Source: Sphingomonas sp. 1F27F7B
Lineage (GTDB): Bacteria; Pseudomonadota; Alphaproteobacteria; Sphingomonadales; Sphingomonadaceae
Assembly: GCF_005503355.1 (NCBI RefSeq)
Contig: NZ_SCMK01000008.1
Coordinates: 124,001 to 188,000, forward strand
Direction of reading: 5' to 3'
Length of the DNA stretch: 64,000 nucleotides
A program made the position numbers and the translations under genes. Positions 19,146 to 27,961 of the stretch are shown here, piece after piece (the first letter of the stretch is position 1; each line of letters starts with the position of its first letter). The notes beneath the pieces are model-generated. The model was given only the letters and a program-made list of their open reading frames with translations, made no database searches and had not been told where the DNA came from.

Positions 19146-20677
19146 CCGCCCATCGCCACCGCCAGTGCGGCATCGTGCAGCGGCAGCGTCGGCGCGGCGC
19201 GCTTGATCACTTCGGCGACCTGGCGGACCTGCGTGCTGTTGGCGGCGCTGTCGAGCACGTCGGCGAGCGGGTTATAGTCCTGCGCCACGATCTCCTGCCC
19301 GTTGAGCACCGCCAGCCAGCTCGCGTCGCGGAACAGCTCCTCGGGGCCCAGCATCAGCCGGCCCGAGCGGCGATACTGTTCTTCGCGCGCGACCAGCGTC
19401 TCGGGCAGCGCCATCTCGCGCCGCTCGACCCAGAAGGGATCGGTGCGGCCGGGATTGGCGTGGTAATGGAGGATCAGGAAGTCCTTGATATTGTCCATGT
19501 CGGCACCCAGCAGCGCATTGTAGCGATCGGCCAGCATCGGATCCATGTCGCGGCCCGGGAACAGCGTCAGCAGCTTGGCGATGCCGCTCTGGATCAGATG
19601 GATGCTGGTCGATTCCAGCGGTTCGAGAAAGCCCGAGGACAGGCCGATCGCCACCACATTGCCGATCCATGCCTTGCGCCGCGTGCCGGCGGTGAAGCGC
19701 AGCGCACGCGGCTCGGCCAGCGCCTCGCCGTCGAGATTGGCGAGCAGCATGCCCGTCGCCTCGTCCTCGCTCATGAAGCGGCTGGAAAAGACATGGCCGT
19801 TGCCGATCCGGTGCTGGAGCGGGATGCGCCATTGCCAGCCGGCCGGGCGCGCGGTTGAGCGGGTGAAGGGCGTGGTATGCTCGGTCCGTTCGCAGGGCAC
19901 CGCCACGGCGCGGTCGCAGGGCAGCCAGTGCGACCAGTCCTCGAACCCGCCGCCCATGACCCCGTCGATCAGCAGCGCGCGGAAACCCGAGCAGTCGATG
20001 AACAACTCGCCCTCGAGCCGCTCGCCACACTGCGTGGTGAGTGCGGAGACCAGCCCGGTCTCGGCATCGCGCTCGACATCCTGCAGCCTGCCCTCGATGC
20101 GGGTGACCCCGGCCGCCTCGGCAATGCCGCGCAAGTGCCGGGCATAGAGGCTCGCATCGAAATGATAGGCGTAGCCGAGCGTCGAGAGGATCGAGCGCGG
20201 GTCATCCACCGGCATGGCGAAGCGCCCCTGCTTCGCCAGTTCCTCAGCCAGCGAGAAGGCGGAGAGCGGCAGATCGAGCCCCGAAGCCCGCGCCTTCATC
20301 CAGCGATGGTGGAACGCAACGCCGGGGAAGCGCACCCCATAGTCGCCGAACGGGTGGAAATAGCGATGGCCGGGCCGCACCCAGTCGACGAACTCGATGC
20401 CCAGCTTGAAGCTCGCCCTGGTCTCGCGCAGGAAGGCGGCCTCGTCGAGCCCGATCAGCTGGTTGAACCAATGAATGGTCGGGATCGTCGCCTCGCCCAC
20501 GCCGACCGTGCCGATCTCCTCGGACTCGAGCAGTGTGATGTCGAGCGAGCTCCCGAACTGGCTGGCCAGCGCAGTGGCGGTCATCCAGCCCGCGGTGCCA
20601 CCGCCCAGGATGACGACGGAGCGCACGCGCCGCGCGCCGGCCGCCTTGGGGGAAATCGCGTCGCTAGGTGCAGTCAT
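19142..20677 (-). CDS. Flavin-dependent tryptophan-halogenase-family protein
   Basis: 511-residue full-length halogenase. It shows GGGTAGWMTATALA (FAD site), LLESEEIGTVGVGEATIPTI, RASFKLGIEF with the catalytic Lys, GWQWRIPLQHR (WxWxIP) and GLSSGFLEPLESTSIHLIQ with the conserved Glu/Ser region. The start at 20677 follows GAGAAG; an ATG at 20692 lacks a good ribosome-binding site. It resembles the partial halogenase at 1-1071 but is clearly a distinct paralogue. It is coupled to the DUF6445-like gene. A free reduced-flavin supply would be needed; no flavin reductase is seen in the window. Confidence 0.93.
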   Translation of the reverse strand: MTAPSDAISPKAAGARRVRSVVILGGGTAGWMTATALASQFGSSLDITLLESEEIGTVGVGEATIPTIHWFNQLIGLDEAAFLRETRASFKLGIEFVDWVRPGHRYFHPFGDYGVRFPGVAFHHRWMKARASGLDLPLSAFSLAEELAKQGRFAMPVDDPRSILSTLGYAYHFDASLYARHLRGIAEAAGVTRIEGRLQDVERDAETGLVSALTTQCGERLEGELFIDCSGFRALLIDGVMGGGFEDWSHWLPCDRAVAVPCERTEHTTPFTRSTARPAGWQWRIPLQHRIGNGHVFSSRFMSEDEATGMLLANLDGEALAEPRALRFTAGTRRKAWIGNVVAIGLSSGFLEPLESTSIHLIQSGIAKLLTLFPGRDMDPMLADRYNALLGADMDNIKDFLILHYHANPGRTDPFWVERREMALPETLVAREEQYRRSGRLMLGPEELFRDASWLAVLNGQEIVAQDYNPLADVLDSAANSTQVRQVAEVIKRAAPTLPLHDAALAVAMGG

Positions 20678-20729
20678 CGGGGCTTCTCGCATGGTTCGAA
20701 GCCCGGATTAGCGCGGCCCGGCGCCGCTT

Positions 20730-20741
20730 GAAATGCATTTC
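20730..20741. promoter_or_regulatory. Palindromic candidate operator before the halogenase
   Basis: GAAATGCATTTC is a perfect 12-bp palindrome 52 bp upstream of the preferred halogenase start. The same core stands upstream of the MFS transporter at 11004. Confidence 0.45.
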
Positions 20742-20755
20742 TCCCGGATAGGGAT

Positions 20756-20782
20756 CACCGGAGCGGCCGCGCCGCTCCGGTG
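20756..20782 (-). terminator. Hairpin after the TorF-like gene
   Basis: A perfect 12-bp stem, CACCGGAGCGGC with its complement and a 3-base loop, lies 32 bp beyond the stop of the porin gene on the minus strand. There is no strong T-tract after it. It would insulate the halogenase promoter from upstream transcription. Confidence 0.55.
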
Positions 20783-20814
20783 AAATCCCCCTCTCCCCAG
20801 GGTCGATGCGTGCT

Positions 20815-21630
20815 TCAGAAGGCAGCGCTTACCGAGAAGATCACGGCTCCGTCCGCGATCGACGCCCCATCCTTCACCCGCGAGAAATTGGGCTGCAGAT
20901 AGGCGGCGTCGGCCCGGCTGATATTGGTGTCGACATACGCCACGCCGAGCGTGAGCGGGCCGACTGCGGCATCGGCGCCGAGCGACCAGTCGAGATACCT
21001 GCCGGTGGGCGCCACGCTGGTGCCGTTAGGGCCCAGACCGGGATTGCCGCGCGATCCGCCCAGATGCGCCTTGAGCGTGATCGGCGTGCCGGGAATGCCG
21101 CTGCTGGCGTCCGCCCAGAGATAGAGATTGTCATGCTTGGCGCCGGGGCGGCTCCGGGGCGTGTTGCTCCAGTCGCCCAGCGCTTCCTGGCTCGGCGCAT
21201 AGGCCACGCCGGCCAGCATCGAGACCGGCCCGATCGAGCTGCTGAGCTTCACATAGGGCTCGGCGAAGTCGGTCTTGTCCGCGCCCGAGGGGTACATGTA
21301 CCAGGTGACGCCGACGTCGAGCGCCAGCCCGTCGCTCAGTTCCCGCTTGTAGCCGGCGATCAGATCGAGCTCCATGTTCGCGCCGCCGAACGTGCCCCAA
21401 CCGGCAAGGTTCGAGCCCCAGGTGCCGACATAGAGGCCGCTTTCATGGGAGACGGTGATGCCGCCCTGGATGGCCATGCCCTTGTCGCTCTGCGACACGC
21501 CGCGAAAGCGATAGTCGGATACGAGCGCGACATTGCCGGAGACGGTGATCGGCTTGGGCGGCGCTTCTTCCTGCGCGAAAGCCGGTGCGGCCGTGCAGCA
21601 AAGCACGGCCGCGATAAGGTGCTTCTTCAT
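20815..21630 (-). CDS. TorF-family putative outer-membrane porin
   Basis: 271 residues with a signal peptide (MKKHLIAAVLCCTAAPAFAQ) and the start typical of the TorF/TIGR02001 group, VSGNVALVSDYRFRGVSQSD. The remainder is made of alternating beta-strands (LALDVGVTWYMYP, YLDWSLGADAAVGPLTLGVAYVD) and ends in the aromatic SVSAAF. The start at 21630 was chosen because the signal peptide begins there, with AAGGGGAATGCCCGC before it. It is probably a small outer-membrane channel; substrate unknown. It lies next to, but 165 bp from, the SulP transporter on the same strand. Confidence 0.85.
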   Translation of the reverse strand: MKKHLIAAVLCCTAAPAFAQEEAPPKPITVSGNVALVSDYRFRGVSQSDKGMAIQGGITVSHESGLYVGTWGSNLAGWGTFGGANMELDLIAGYKRELSDGLALDVGVTWYMYPSGADKTDFAEPYVKLSSSIGPVSMLAGVAYAPSQEALGDWSNTPRSRPGAKHDNLYLWADASSGIPGTPITLKAHLGGSRGNPGLGPNGTSVAPTGRYLDWSLGADAAVGPLTLGVAYVDTNISRADAAYLQPNFSRVKDGASIADGAVIFSVSAAF

Positions 21631-21795
21631 GCGGGCATTCCCCTTAGTTCGAGAATGTTCCCGCCTGCGGTCGGAAAGTGCGGCCCTCTCATCCCGGGAT
21701 GGGTAGTGGGACGGGGGACGCTGCTTTCCGACCTTCAACATGCCAGCCCAGTCAGGCCGGCGAGTTGCTCCTTCGTAAGGAAATGTTGCCGGACC

Positions 21796-23307
21796 TCAGG
21801 CCGGCTGAAGCTTGCGGAGCTGATCGGGATGGCCGCTCAGTTCCACCTTGAGCCCGCGCGCCCGGCGCCGCTGCACCCAGTCGCGCAGCGTTTCGGCGCT
21901 GGTATGGTCGATCGCCGGCACCTTCTCGAAGGCGAGATGGACCGGCTTGTCGCCCGGCACCGCGTCGAGAGCGCTGTTGAGCTTGGGCAGCGTGACGAAG
22001 GTCGCGGCACCGTCCAGATGGATCTTGGACGCGTCCTCGCCATGCTCGGCATCAACCTTGAGGCGCAGGCGGCGGAAGTGCGGCAGCAGTTCCAGCACCG
22101 AGAGGCCCAGGCCAACCAGCACGCCGGTCAGCAGGTCGGTCGCCACCACCAGCACGAAGGTGACCGCCCAGATCGCAGCGGGCAGCATGCCATAGTGATG
22201 GAACAGGTGACGGACATGGCTGACGCTCACCAGCTTCCAGCCGGTGACGACGAGCACACCACCCAGCGCCGCCATCGGGATCTCGCGCAGCAGCCAGGGC
22301 AGCAGCGCAGCGAAGCCGAGCAGCCAGGCGCCGTGCAGCACCGCCGACATGCGGGTGATCGCACCGGCCTGGACGTTGGCCGAGCTGCGGACGATCACGC
22401 CGGTCATCGGCAGCGCACCCGCGAGGCCGCAGAGAAGGTTGCCCACGCCCTGCGCGCGCAGTTCCTTGTTATAGTCGGTGCGCACCCCGTCGTGCATGCG
22501 ATCGACCGCGGCGGCCGAGAGCAGCGTCTCGGCGCTGGCGATGAACGCAACCGCAACGGCGGCGATGATGATCGTCGGGCTCAGGAACGAGCCGAGGAAA
22601 TCGCTGCCGGGCAGCGTCACCGCCGAGGCAAGCGAATCCGGCACCGCGACCCGGACCACTTCGAGGCCGAAGCCGAACGCGACCAAAGTCGCGCCGACCA
22701 CGCCGACCAGCGCGCCCGGAATCAGGCGGAGCGCCTGGGGCTTGAGCTTGTCCCAGCCCAGCATCAGCACGATCGTCAGCACGCCGAGGCCCAGCGCCAG
22801 CTCGGTGCCGGCGATGTTGGTCGGATCGAGGCCGAACAGCCGGCCCGGCAACGCCGCGAGATTCTCCAGGCCGCTGGAGAGCGGCTTGGCGTCGAACAGC
22901 GTGTGGAACTGGCCGACCACGATCAGCGCGCCGATGCCGGCGAGCATGCCGTGGACCACGGCGGGCGAGATTGCGCGGAACCAGCCGCCGACCTTGACGA
23001 CGCCGGCCAGCACCTGCAGCGCGCCGGCGAGGACGAGGATGGCGCCGAGCGCGGCAAGGCCATGCTCGCGCACCAGCTCGAACACGATGACCGCCAGGCC
23101 CGCGGCCGGGCCGCTCACCTGGAGCGGCGAACCCGCGATCAGGCCGACGACGACACCGCCGATGATGCCGGTCAGCAGGCCTTTTTCGGGCGGCATGCCC
23201 GACGCGACTGCGATGCCCATGCAAAGGGGCATCGCGACGAGGAAGACCACGATCGAAGCCGTGAAATCACGGACGATCCAGCCCTTGGGGAGGGTTGCGG
23301 AGGTCAT
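21796..23307 (-). CDS. SulP-family anion transporter, probably bicarbonate
   Basis: 503-residue inner-membrane protein with about ten hydrophobic segments, including the family signature region MPLCMGIAVASGMPPEKGLLTGIIGG and SGPAAGLAVIVFEL, then FIASAETLLSAAAVDRMHDG. The C-terminal ~100 residues form a STAS-like domain (HLDGAATFVTLPKLNSAL, IDHTSAETLRDWV). It overlaps the upstream carbonic anhydrase by four bases (ATGA). The partnership with carbonic anhydrase favours bicarbonate over sulfate as substrate; this is inference from a well-known gene pairing. Confidence 0.92.
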   Translation of the reverse strand: MTSATLPKGWIVRDFTASIVVFLVAMPLCMGIAVASGMPPEKGLLTGIIGGVVVGLIAGSPLQVSGPAAGLAVIVFELVREHGLAALGAILVLAGALQVLAGVVKVGGWFRAISPAVVHGMLAGIGALIVVGQFHTLFDAKPLSSGLENLAALPGRLFGLDPTNIAGTELALGLGVLTIVLMLGWDKLKPQALRLIPGALVGVVGATLVAFGFGLEVVRVAVPDSLASAVTLPGSDFLGSFLSPTIIIAAVAVAFIASAETLLSAAAVDRMHDGVRTDYNKELRAQGVGNLLCGLAGALPMTGVIVRSSANVQAGAITRMSAVLHGAWLLGFAALLPWLLREIPMAALGGVLVVTGWKLVSVSHVRHLFHHYGMLPAAIWAVTFVLVVATDLLTGVLVGLGLSVLELLPHFRRLRLKVDAEHGEDASKIHLDGAATFVTLPKLNSALDAVPGDKPVHLAFEKVPAIDHTSAETLRDWVQRRRARGLKVELSGHPDQLRKLQPA

Positions 23308-23999
23308 TCGGCGGCTTCCACCAGATCGAAGTCGGCCGCGCGGCGCCGGGCCGGCTTCACGGCCACGGGCAGCGGCTGATCGTCACGGACGATCTGGAAG
23401 CGGCTGGTTTCGCCGTCGAGCGCCAGGATCTGGCCATGATGGATGTCGACGAACCAGCCGTGCAGCGCGATCTCGCCGCGCGCGATCCCCGATGCGACCG
23501 AGGGGTGGGTACGCAGGTGCGCGATCTGCGCCACCACATTCTCCAGGCTGATCGCGCGGACGCGGGCAGCCTCGTCGAGGCCCGGATAGGCATCGGCGAC
23601 GACCTTCTGCGCCGCGTCGCTGTGGTTCAGCCACACTGCGACATTGGGCATGCCCGCCACCATCTCCGGATGCGCGACGGCCTTCATCGCGCCGCAGTCC
23701 GAATGGCCGCAGACGATGATGTCGCGCACGCCGAGCGCCATCACGGCATATTCGACGGTCGCCGAGACGCCGCCGATCTTCTGCGCGAACGGCGGGACGA
23801 TGTTGCCGGCATTGCGGCACACGAACAGGTCGCCGGGATCCGCCTGCATGATATGCTCGGGGACCACCCGCGAATCGGCGCACGATATCATCAGCGCCTT
23901 GGGGCTCTGCCCCTGGGTAGCGAGCTTGCCATAGAGGTCGCTCTGGTTCGGGAAGACGGTCTTCTCGAAGCTGAAGACCCGACCAATCAACTCGTTCAC
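23304..23999 (-). CDS. Beta-carbonic anhydrase
   Basis: 231-residue beta-class enzyme interconverting CO2 and bicarbonate. Zinc ligands are visible in SCADSRVVPEHI (Cys, with the Asp-Arg dyad) and CGHSDCGAMK (His and Cys). FVCRNAGNIVPPF and GWFVDIHHGQIL are also typical. The start is GTG at 23999 after AGGAG. It overlaps the SulP gene by four bases, so the two are one operon that may deliver and equilibrate bicarbonate. It lies 83 bp downstream of a sensor kinase on the same strand; I cannot tell whether they are cotranscribed. Confidence 0.95.
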   Translation of the reverse strand: MNELIGRVFSFEKTVFPNQSDLYGKLATQGQSPKALMISCADSRVVPEHIMQADPGDLFVCRNAGNIVPPFAQKIGGVSATVEYAVMALGVRDIIVCGHSDCGAMKAVAHPEMVAGMPNVAVWLNHSDAAQKVVADAYPGLDEAARVRAISLENVVAQIAHLRTHPSVASGIARGEIALHGWFVDIHHGQILALDGETSRFQIVRDDQPLPVAVKPARRRAADFDLVEAAE

Positions 24000-24082
24000 G
24001 GTTACAACTCCTATTAACTCGGAGTGCAACCTAAGGACCCAGTTTTGCCGCAGCGCAGCGGAACTGTGAGAAAGTGTTGCCG

Positions 24083-25402
24083 TCAGCCGGGCAGGCGGAT
24101 TTCCGCGATGAGCCCCGTGCGCGGCGGGGCGGCATTGGCGAGGACGAGCCTGCCCTTCTCCAGCGCCACGGCCTGCTGGACGATGGCAAGGCCAAGCCCC
24201 ATCCCCTTGGTATTGCGGCCCCGCTCGACATCGAGCCGGACAAAGGGCTGCAACGCTTCCTCGATCTTGCCGGGCGGAATGCCGGGGCCGTCGTCCTCGA
24301 CCCGGAAGACCAGTTCCCCCGCTTCCTCCGTCACCGTCACCCGCACGGATTTGCCGTAGTGCAGCGCGTTCTCGATCAGATTGCTCAGCGCCCGGCGGAG
24401 CATCGAGGGGCGCGCCACCCATTCCAGGTGCTGCGGCCCCGAATAGCGCGCATCGCGCCCGCGATCGGTGGCATCCTCCACCAGCGTCGTCGCCATCACC
24501 GCGACGTCGACCGCGACGGCAGGCTCGGGATCGTCTTCCCCCTTCAGGAAGGTGAGCAGCGAGGCGATCATGTCGTCCATCTCGCTCACATCGTCCTGCA
24601 TCGCGCGGCGGCTCTCCTCGTCGCGCACCTCTTCGAGCCGCAGCTGGAGCCGGGCGAGCGGAGTGCGCAGATCATGCCCCACCGCCGCCAGTGCCTGGGT
24701 GCGATTGTCGATCAGCTCATGGATGCGGCGCTGCATGCCGTTGAAGGCATGGATCAGGCCGCGAATCTCCGCGGTGCCTTCTTCCTCCACCACCGTCACG
24801 CCGTCGCCCGAGCCGACCCTGCCGATCGCACGGACCAGCTTGCGCAGCGGCAGCAGCGTGCTTCGGATCAACAGCGCGCCGAGCGTGAGCAGGAGCAGCG
24901 CCGGCACCAGCGCGACCAGCGTGCGCTCGATCGCGAACTGCCAGACCTGGACCGCCTCGCGCGTCTTGAACACGACCCAGCTGCCGTCATCAAGGCGCAT
25001 CTCGCCGGCGACGACCTGGCCATGGGCGCTCGGCGCCAGGCGCAACTGCAGATGCAATTCCTTGAGCCCCTTCTCCCAATTGGTCACCTGCGCTTCCATC
25101 CGCTTCTGGCGTGGCGGGAAAGCGGGACGTTCGGGAATGGTGGGCGACCAGCGGACAATGTATCGATCGGTCGTCAGCTCGAGCGCGGCAGCCGCTCGCT
25201 CGGCCACCGGGCGCTCGCTCAGCAGTTTCTCCGCGATCACCAGATGCTCGGCGAGCCGGTGCGCATCACTCTCCTCGATCGAATAGCGCGAGGCGCGTTC
25301 GTACAGGAAGGTGCTCGCCCCGAACTCGATCGCGACGGTGAGCAGCAGGATGAGCAGGATCCTGCCGAGCAGTCCCAGCGGATGGCGCGGGACGATGCTC
25401 AG
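24083..25402 (-). CDS. Sensor histidine kinase, probable CTG start
   Basis: About 439 residues if translation begins at the CTG at 25402. No ATG, GTG or TTG occurs in frame before 25240, yet the extra 54 codons encode an obvious first membrane segment (LGLLGRILLILLLTVAIEFG). The CTG overlaps the regulator's TGA as CTGA, which mimics the usual ATGA coupling. Then follow a periplasmic region, a second membrane segment (FAIERTLVALVPALLLLTLGA), HAMP, the HisKA box VGHDLRTPLARLQLRL and the ATPase motifs NLIENALHYG, DDGPGIPP and GMGLGLAIVQQ. It phosphorylates the adjacent OmpR-type regulator. The signal is unknown. Confidence 0.9.
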   Translation of the reverse strand: MSIVPRHPLGLLGRILLILLLTVAIEFGASTFLYERASRYSIEESDAHRLAEHLVIAEKLLSERPVAERAAAALELTTDRYIVRWSPTIPERPAFPPRQKRMEAQVTNWEKGLKELHLQLRLAPSAHGQVVAGEMRLDDGSWVVFKTREAVQVWQFAIERTLVALVPALLLLTLGALLIRSTLLPLRKLVRAIGRVGSGDGVTVVEEEGTAEIRGLIHAFNGMQRRIHELIDNRTQALAAVGHDLRTPLARLQLRLEEVRDEESRRAMQDDVSEMDDMIASLLTFLKGEDDPEPAVAVDVAVMATTLVEDATDRGRDARYSGPQHLEWVARPSMLRRALSNLIENALHYGKSVRVTVTEEAGELVFRVEDDGPGIPPGKIEEALQPFVRLDVERGRNTKGMGLGLAIVQQAVALEKGRLVLANAAPPRTGLIAEIRLPG

Positions 25403-26109
25403 GAGCGAGTTACCTCTGCACGGAAAATATAGCCGATCCCGCGCACCGTGCCGATCGGCGGCTCGTGGCCGGCGGCGGAGATCTTGCGACGCAAGCGGCT
25501 GACCAGCACGTCGACGCTGCGATCCGAACTGTCGCCAAGGCGCACGCGCGACAGCTCGACGAGACGCTCGCGCGCGATAACCCGCTGGGGCTGGCCGAGG
25601 AACGCCGCGAGCAGATCGAACTCGGCGCCCGTCAGCTCGACCACGGCGCCGCTCGGCGACTTCACTTCGCGGCGCGGGAAGTTGACCGTCCAGCCGTCGA
25701 AATGCGCCTGGGTCTCGCGGTCGCCGCCCGCCATCCGCTCCAGCCCGCCGCGGCGGAGCACGGCGCGGATCCGCGCCGTCAGCTCACGCGTGCTGAACGG
25801 CTTGGCGAGATAGTCGTCGGCCCCCAGCTCGAGCCCGAGCACACGATCATGCTCGCTGCCCTTGGCACTGACGAAGATGATCGGCACGTCGCTCTTGCGC
25901 CGCACCTCGCGGCACAGATCGATGCCGCTGGTGCCGGGCAACATGATGTCGAGCAGCACCAGGTCCACCGGCCCATTGTCGAACGCCAGCCACATCTCCG
26001 GCGCGGTGGCCGCCTGGCGGACCGAATAGCCATTTTCCTGAAGCGCCCGCGCCGTGAGGGTCCGCAGGGCCGGATCGTCTTCCACCAGCACGATGACAGG
26101 GGCGCTCAT
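25399..26109 (-). CDS. OmpR/PhoB-family response regulator
   Basis: 236 residues. The receiver domain has VEDD, the phosphoacceptor in LVLLDIMLPGTSGID and KPFSTREL; the C-terminal winged helix has ELTGAEFDLLAAFL, DRSVDVLVSRLRRKI and GTVRGIGYIF. It overlaps the kinase start. It is divergent from a small secreted-protein gene at 26305 across a 195-bp gap, so that gene is a candidate target. Confidence 0.95.
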   Translation of the reverse strand: MSAPVIVLVEDDPALRTLTARALQENGYSVRQAATAPEMWLAFDNGPVDLVLLDIMLPGTSGIDLCREVRRKSDVPIIFVSAKGSEHDRVLGLELGADDYLAKPFSTRELTARIRAVLRRGGLERMAGGDRETQAHFDGWTVNFPRREVKSPSGAVVELTGAEFDLLAAFLGQPQRVIARERLVELSRVRLGDSSDRSVDVLVSRLRRKISAAGHEPPIGTVRGIGYIFRAEVTRS

Positions 26110-26304
26110 GCCATGGTCTCACAAAAACTCATTGCCGGCACTTAGGCGTCTCCCTGGGCACCCTCAAGGCCGCCCCGGGATTACAGCAATGCTTTGTCAC
26201 GAACCAGCATCGCTTCGCAACCCTCGGGAAAATCTTCCTTACAGGCGGGCAAAGCACCGCTCAGCCGCCGCCGCTATCTCCGGTCCCTGCACAAAGGAGA
26301 TTGC

Positions 26305-26550
26305 ATGAAACTCGCCCTTGCCGCGATGGCGGCTCCCCTCCTGCTCCTCGTTCCGGCCGCGCAGGCCCAGTCGCTGCACGAAACGCACCAGCTCGTCTGG
26401 GCGCCATCGGGCAAGACCCCGGTCGCGCACTGGCGCATGCGCGGCAAGCCGGCTTGCCAGCCGGCGCAGAGCCATCACCAGGCGGGCAAGACCGCCCTCC
26501 CCGTGCGCGCCAAGTGCGGCGTGCAGGACGTGTCGGCCAAGGGCCGATAG
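26305..26550 (+). CDS. Small secreted protein of unknown function
   Basis: 81 residues with a clear signal peptide (MKLALAAMAAPLLLLVPAAQAQ) and a mature part of about 59 residues that is rich in His, Lys and Gln and has two Cys. AAAGGAGATTGC gives a strong ribosome-binding site. I do not recognise a family. It is divergent from the two-component genes and convergent with the DctD-like gene. A periplasmic stress or metal-related role is possible but unsupported. Confidence 0.65.
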   Translation: MKLALAAMAAPLLLLVPAAQAQSLHETHQLVWAPSGKTPVAHWRMRGKPACQPAQSHHQAGKTALPVRAKCGVQDVSAKGR

Positions 26551-26608
26551 GGACACATCCCCCTCCCCCGTGTCCCCAACCCGCGCAGCCCAGGCTGCGC
26601 GGGCCGTC

Positions 26609-27961
26609 CTAGGCCCGGCCCGCCCGCCTGATCTCGGCCAGGTCGATGCCGAACCGGGCGATCTTGTCGTACAGCGTCTTGCGCGGGACGCCGAGCTCGG
26701 CGAGCGTCAGCGATACCCGGCCGTCATGCCGCAGCAGCGCGTCGCGGATCAGATTCTCCTCGAACTTCGCCACCCGCGCCGGAAGATCCGCCTGGCCGTT
26801 CGGGCCCTGGGCGCCGGGAAAGCTCCGGCCCGCCGCCACTTCGAACGCGAAATTCCTGAGTTCGCGCACATTGCCCGGCCAGCCATGCCCGGCGAGATGG
26901 GCGTGCACCGCCGCATCCAGCGCCACATCGCTCACGCCCAGCTGCTGCTTCGCCTCTTCGATGAACGCGGCGAACAGCAGGAACACGTCGCCGGTGCATT
27001 CGCGCAGCGCCGGCACGCGCAGCCGCATCGTCGCCAGGCGATAATAGAGGTCGGCGCGGAACCGCCCCTCGGCGACGGCCTGGGCGACATCCCCCTTGGC
27101 GGTTGCGATCACGCGCAGGTCCACCGGCTCCGGGCGCTCCGCGCCGATCGGCTGCACCTCGCGCTCCTCGAGCACGCGCAGCAGGCGCGCCTGCATCGCC
27201 AGCGGCATCGAATCGATCTCGTCGAGCAGCAGGGTGCCGCCGCTCGACGATGCGATGCGCCCGGTGCGCGACAGCCGGGTATGCGGCACACTGTCGGCGG
27301 CGTGGCCGAACAGCTCGATCTCGGCGATCCCCTCGGGCAGGGCCGCACAATTGACCGCGATGAACGGCTTGCCCCGCCGGCGGCCGCTCCGATGCAGCAT
27401 CCGCGCGACCAGCTCCTTGCCCGTGCCGGTCTCGCCTTCGAGCAGGATGTCGATATCGGTCTCGGCCAGCTGCCCGATCATCGCCCGCAGCCGGACCATC
27501 GCCGGGCTCTCGCCGATCAGCGGGCTCTCCTCCTGCGCGGCAATGGCGGCGGCGGCGCGCAGGCGGCGATTCTCGATGACCAGCGCACGGCGATCGAGCG
27601 CGCGGCGGACGGCCACGAGCAGCCGCTCGGCGGCGAAGGGCTTGGGAATGAAGTCGAACGCGCCGTCGTGCAGCGCCGCTACCGCCATCGGCACGTCGCC
27701 ATGCCCGGTCACGAGCAGCACGGGGATGTCGCCGTCGATCGCACGGATGCGTGCGAGGAGTTCCAGCCCGTCCATGCCGGGCATGCGGATGTCGGAGACG
27801 ACCACGCCGGGGAAGTCCGGCGTCAGCCGCGCCAGCGCCGCCGCCGCGCGATCGAACGACAGGACCTGGAGCCCGGCCAGCTCGAGCGTCTGGACCGTGG
27901 CGAGCCGAAGCTGCTCGTCATCCTCGACGAACATCACGATGGGATTGTCGGGCGCAAACAT
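26609..27961 (-). CDS. DctD/NtrC-like response regulator lacking the GAFTGA loop
   Basis: 450 residues. The receiver domain (1-120) has phosphoacceptor Asp57 in VVSDIRMPG and Lys107. The AAA+ domain has Walker A GETGTGK (176-182), Walker B GGTLLLDEID and the arginine-finger motif FRADLYYRL. The C-terminal Fis-type helix-turn-helix is LAELGVPRKTLYDKI. The segment that should read GAFTGA is AADSVPHTRLS at about 221-231. That loop contacts sigma-54 in classical members, so this protein may act on another sigma factor. Its ATG overlaps the kinase stop (TGATG). The likely target is the divergent dctA operon. Confidence 0.9.
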   Translation of the reverse strand: MFAPDNPIVMFVEDDEQLRLATVQTLELAGLQVLSFDRAAAALARLTPDFPGVVVSDIRMPGMDGLELLARIRAIDGDIPVLLVTGHGDVPMAVAALHDGAFDFIPKPFAAERLLVAVRRALDRRALVIENRRLRAAAAIAAQEESPLIGESPAMVRLRAMIGQLAETDIDILLEGETGTGKELVARMLHRSGRRRGKPFIAVNCAALPEGIAEIELFGHAADSVPHTRLSRTGRIASSSGGTLLLDEIDSMPLAMQARLLRVLEEREVQPIGAERPEPVDLRVIATAKGDVAQAVAEGRFRADLYYRLATMRLRVPALRECTGDVFLLFAAFIEEAKQQLGVSDVALDAAVHAHLAGHGWPGNVRELRNFAFEVAAGRSFPGAQGPNGQADLPARVAKFEENLIRDALLRHDGRVSLTLAELGVPRKTLYDKIARFGIDLAEIRRAGRA

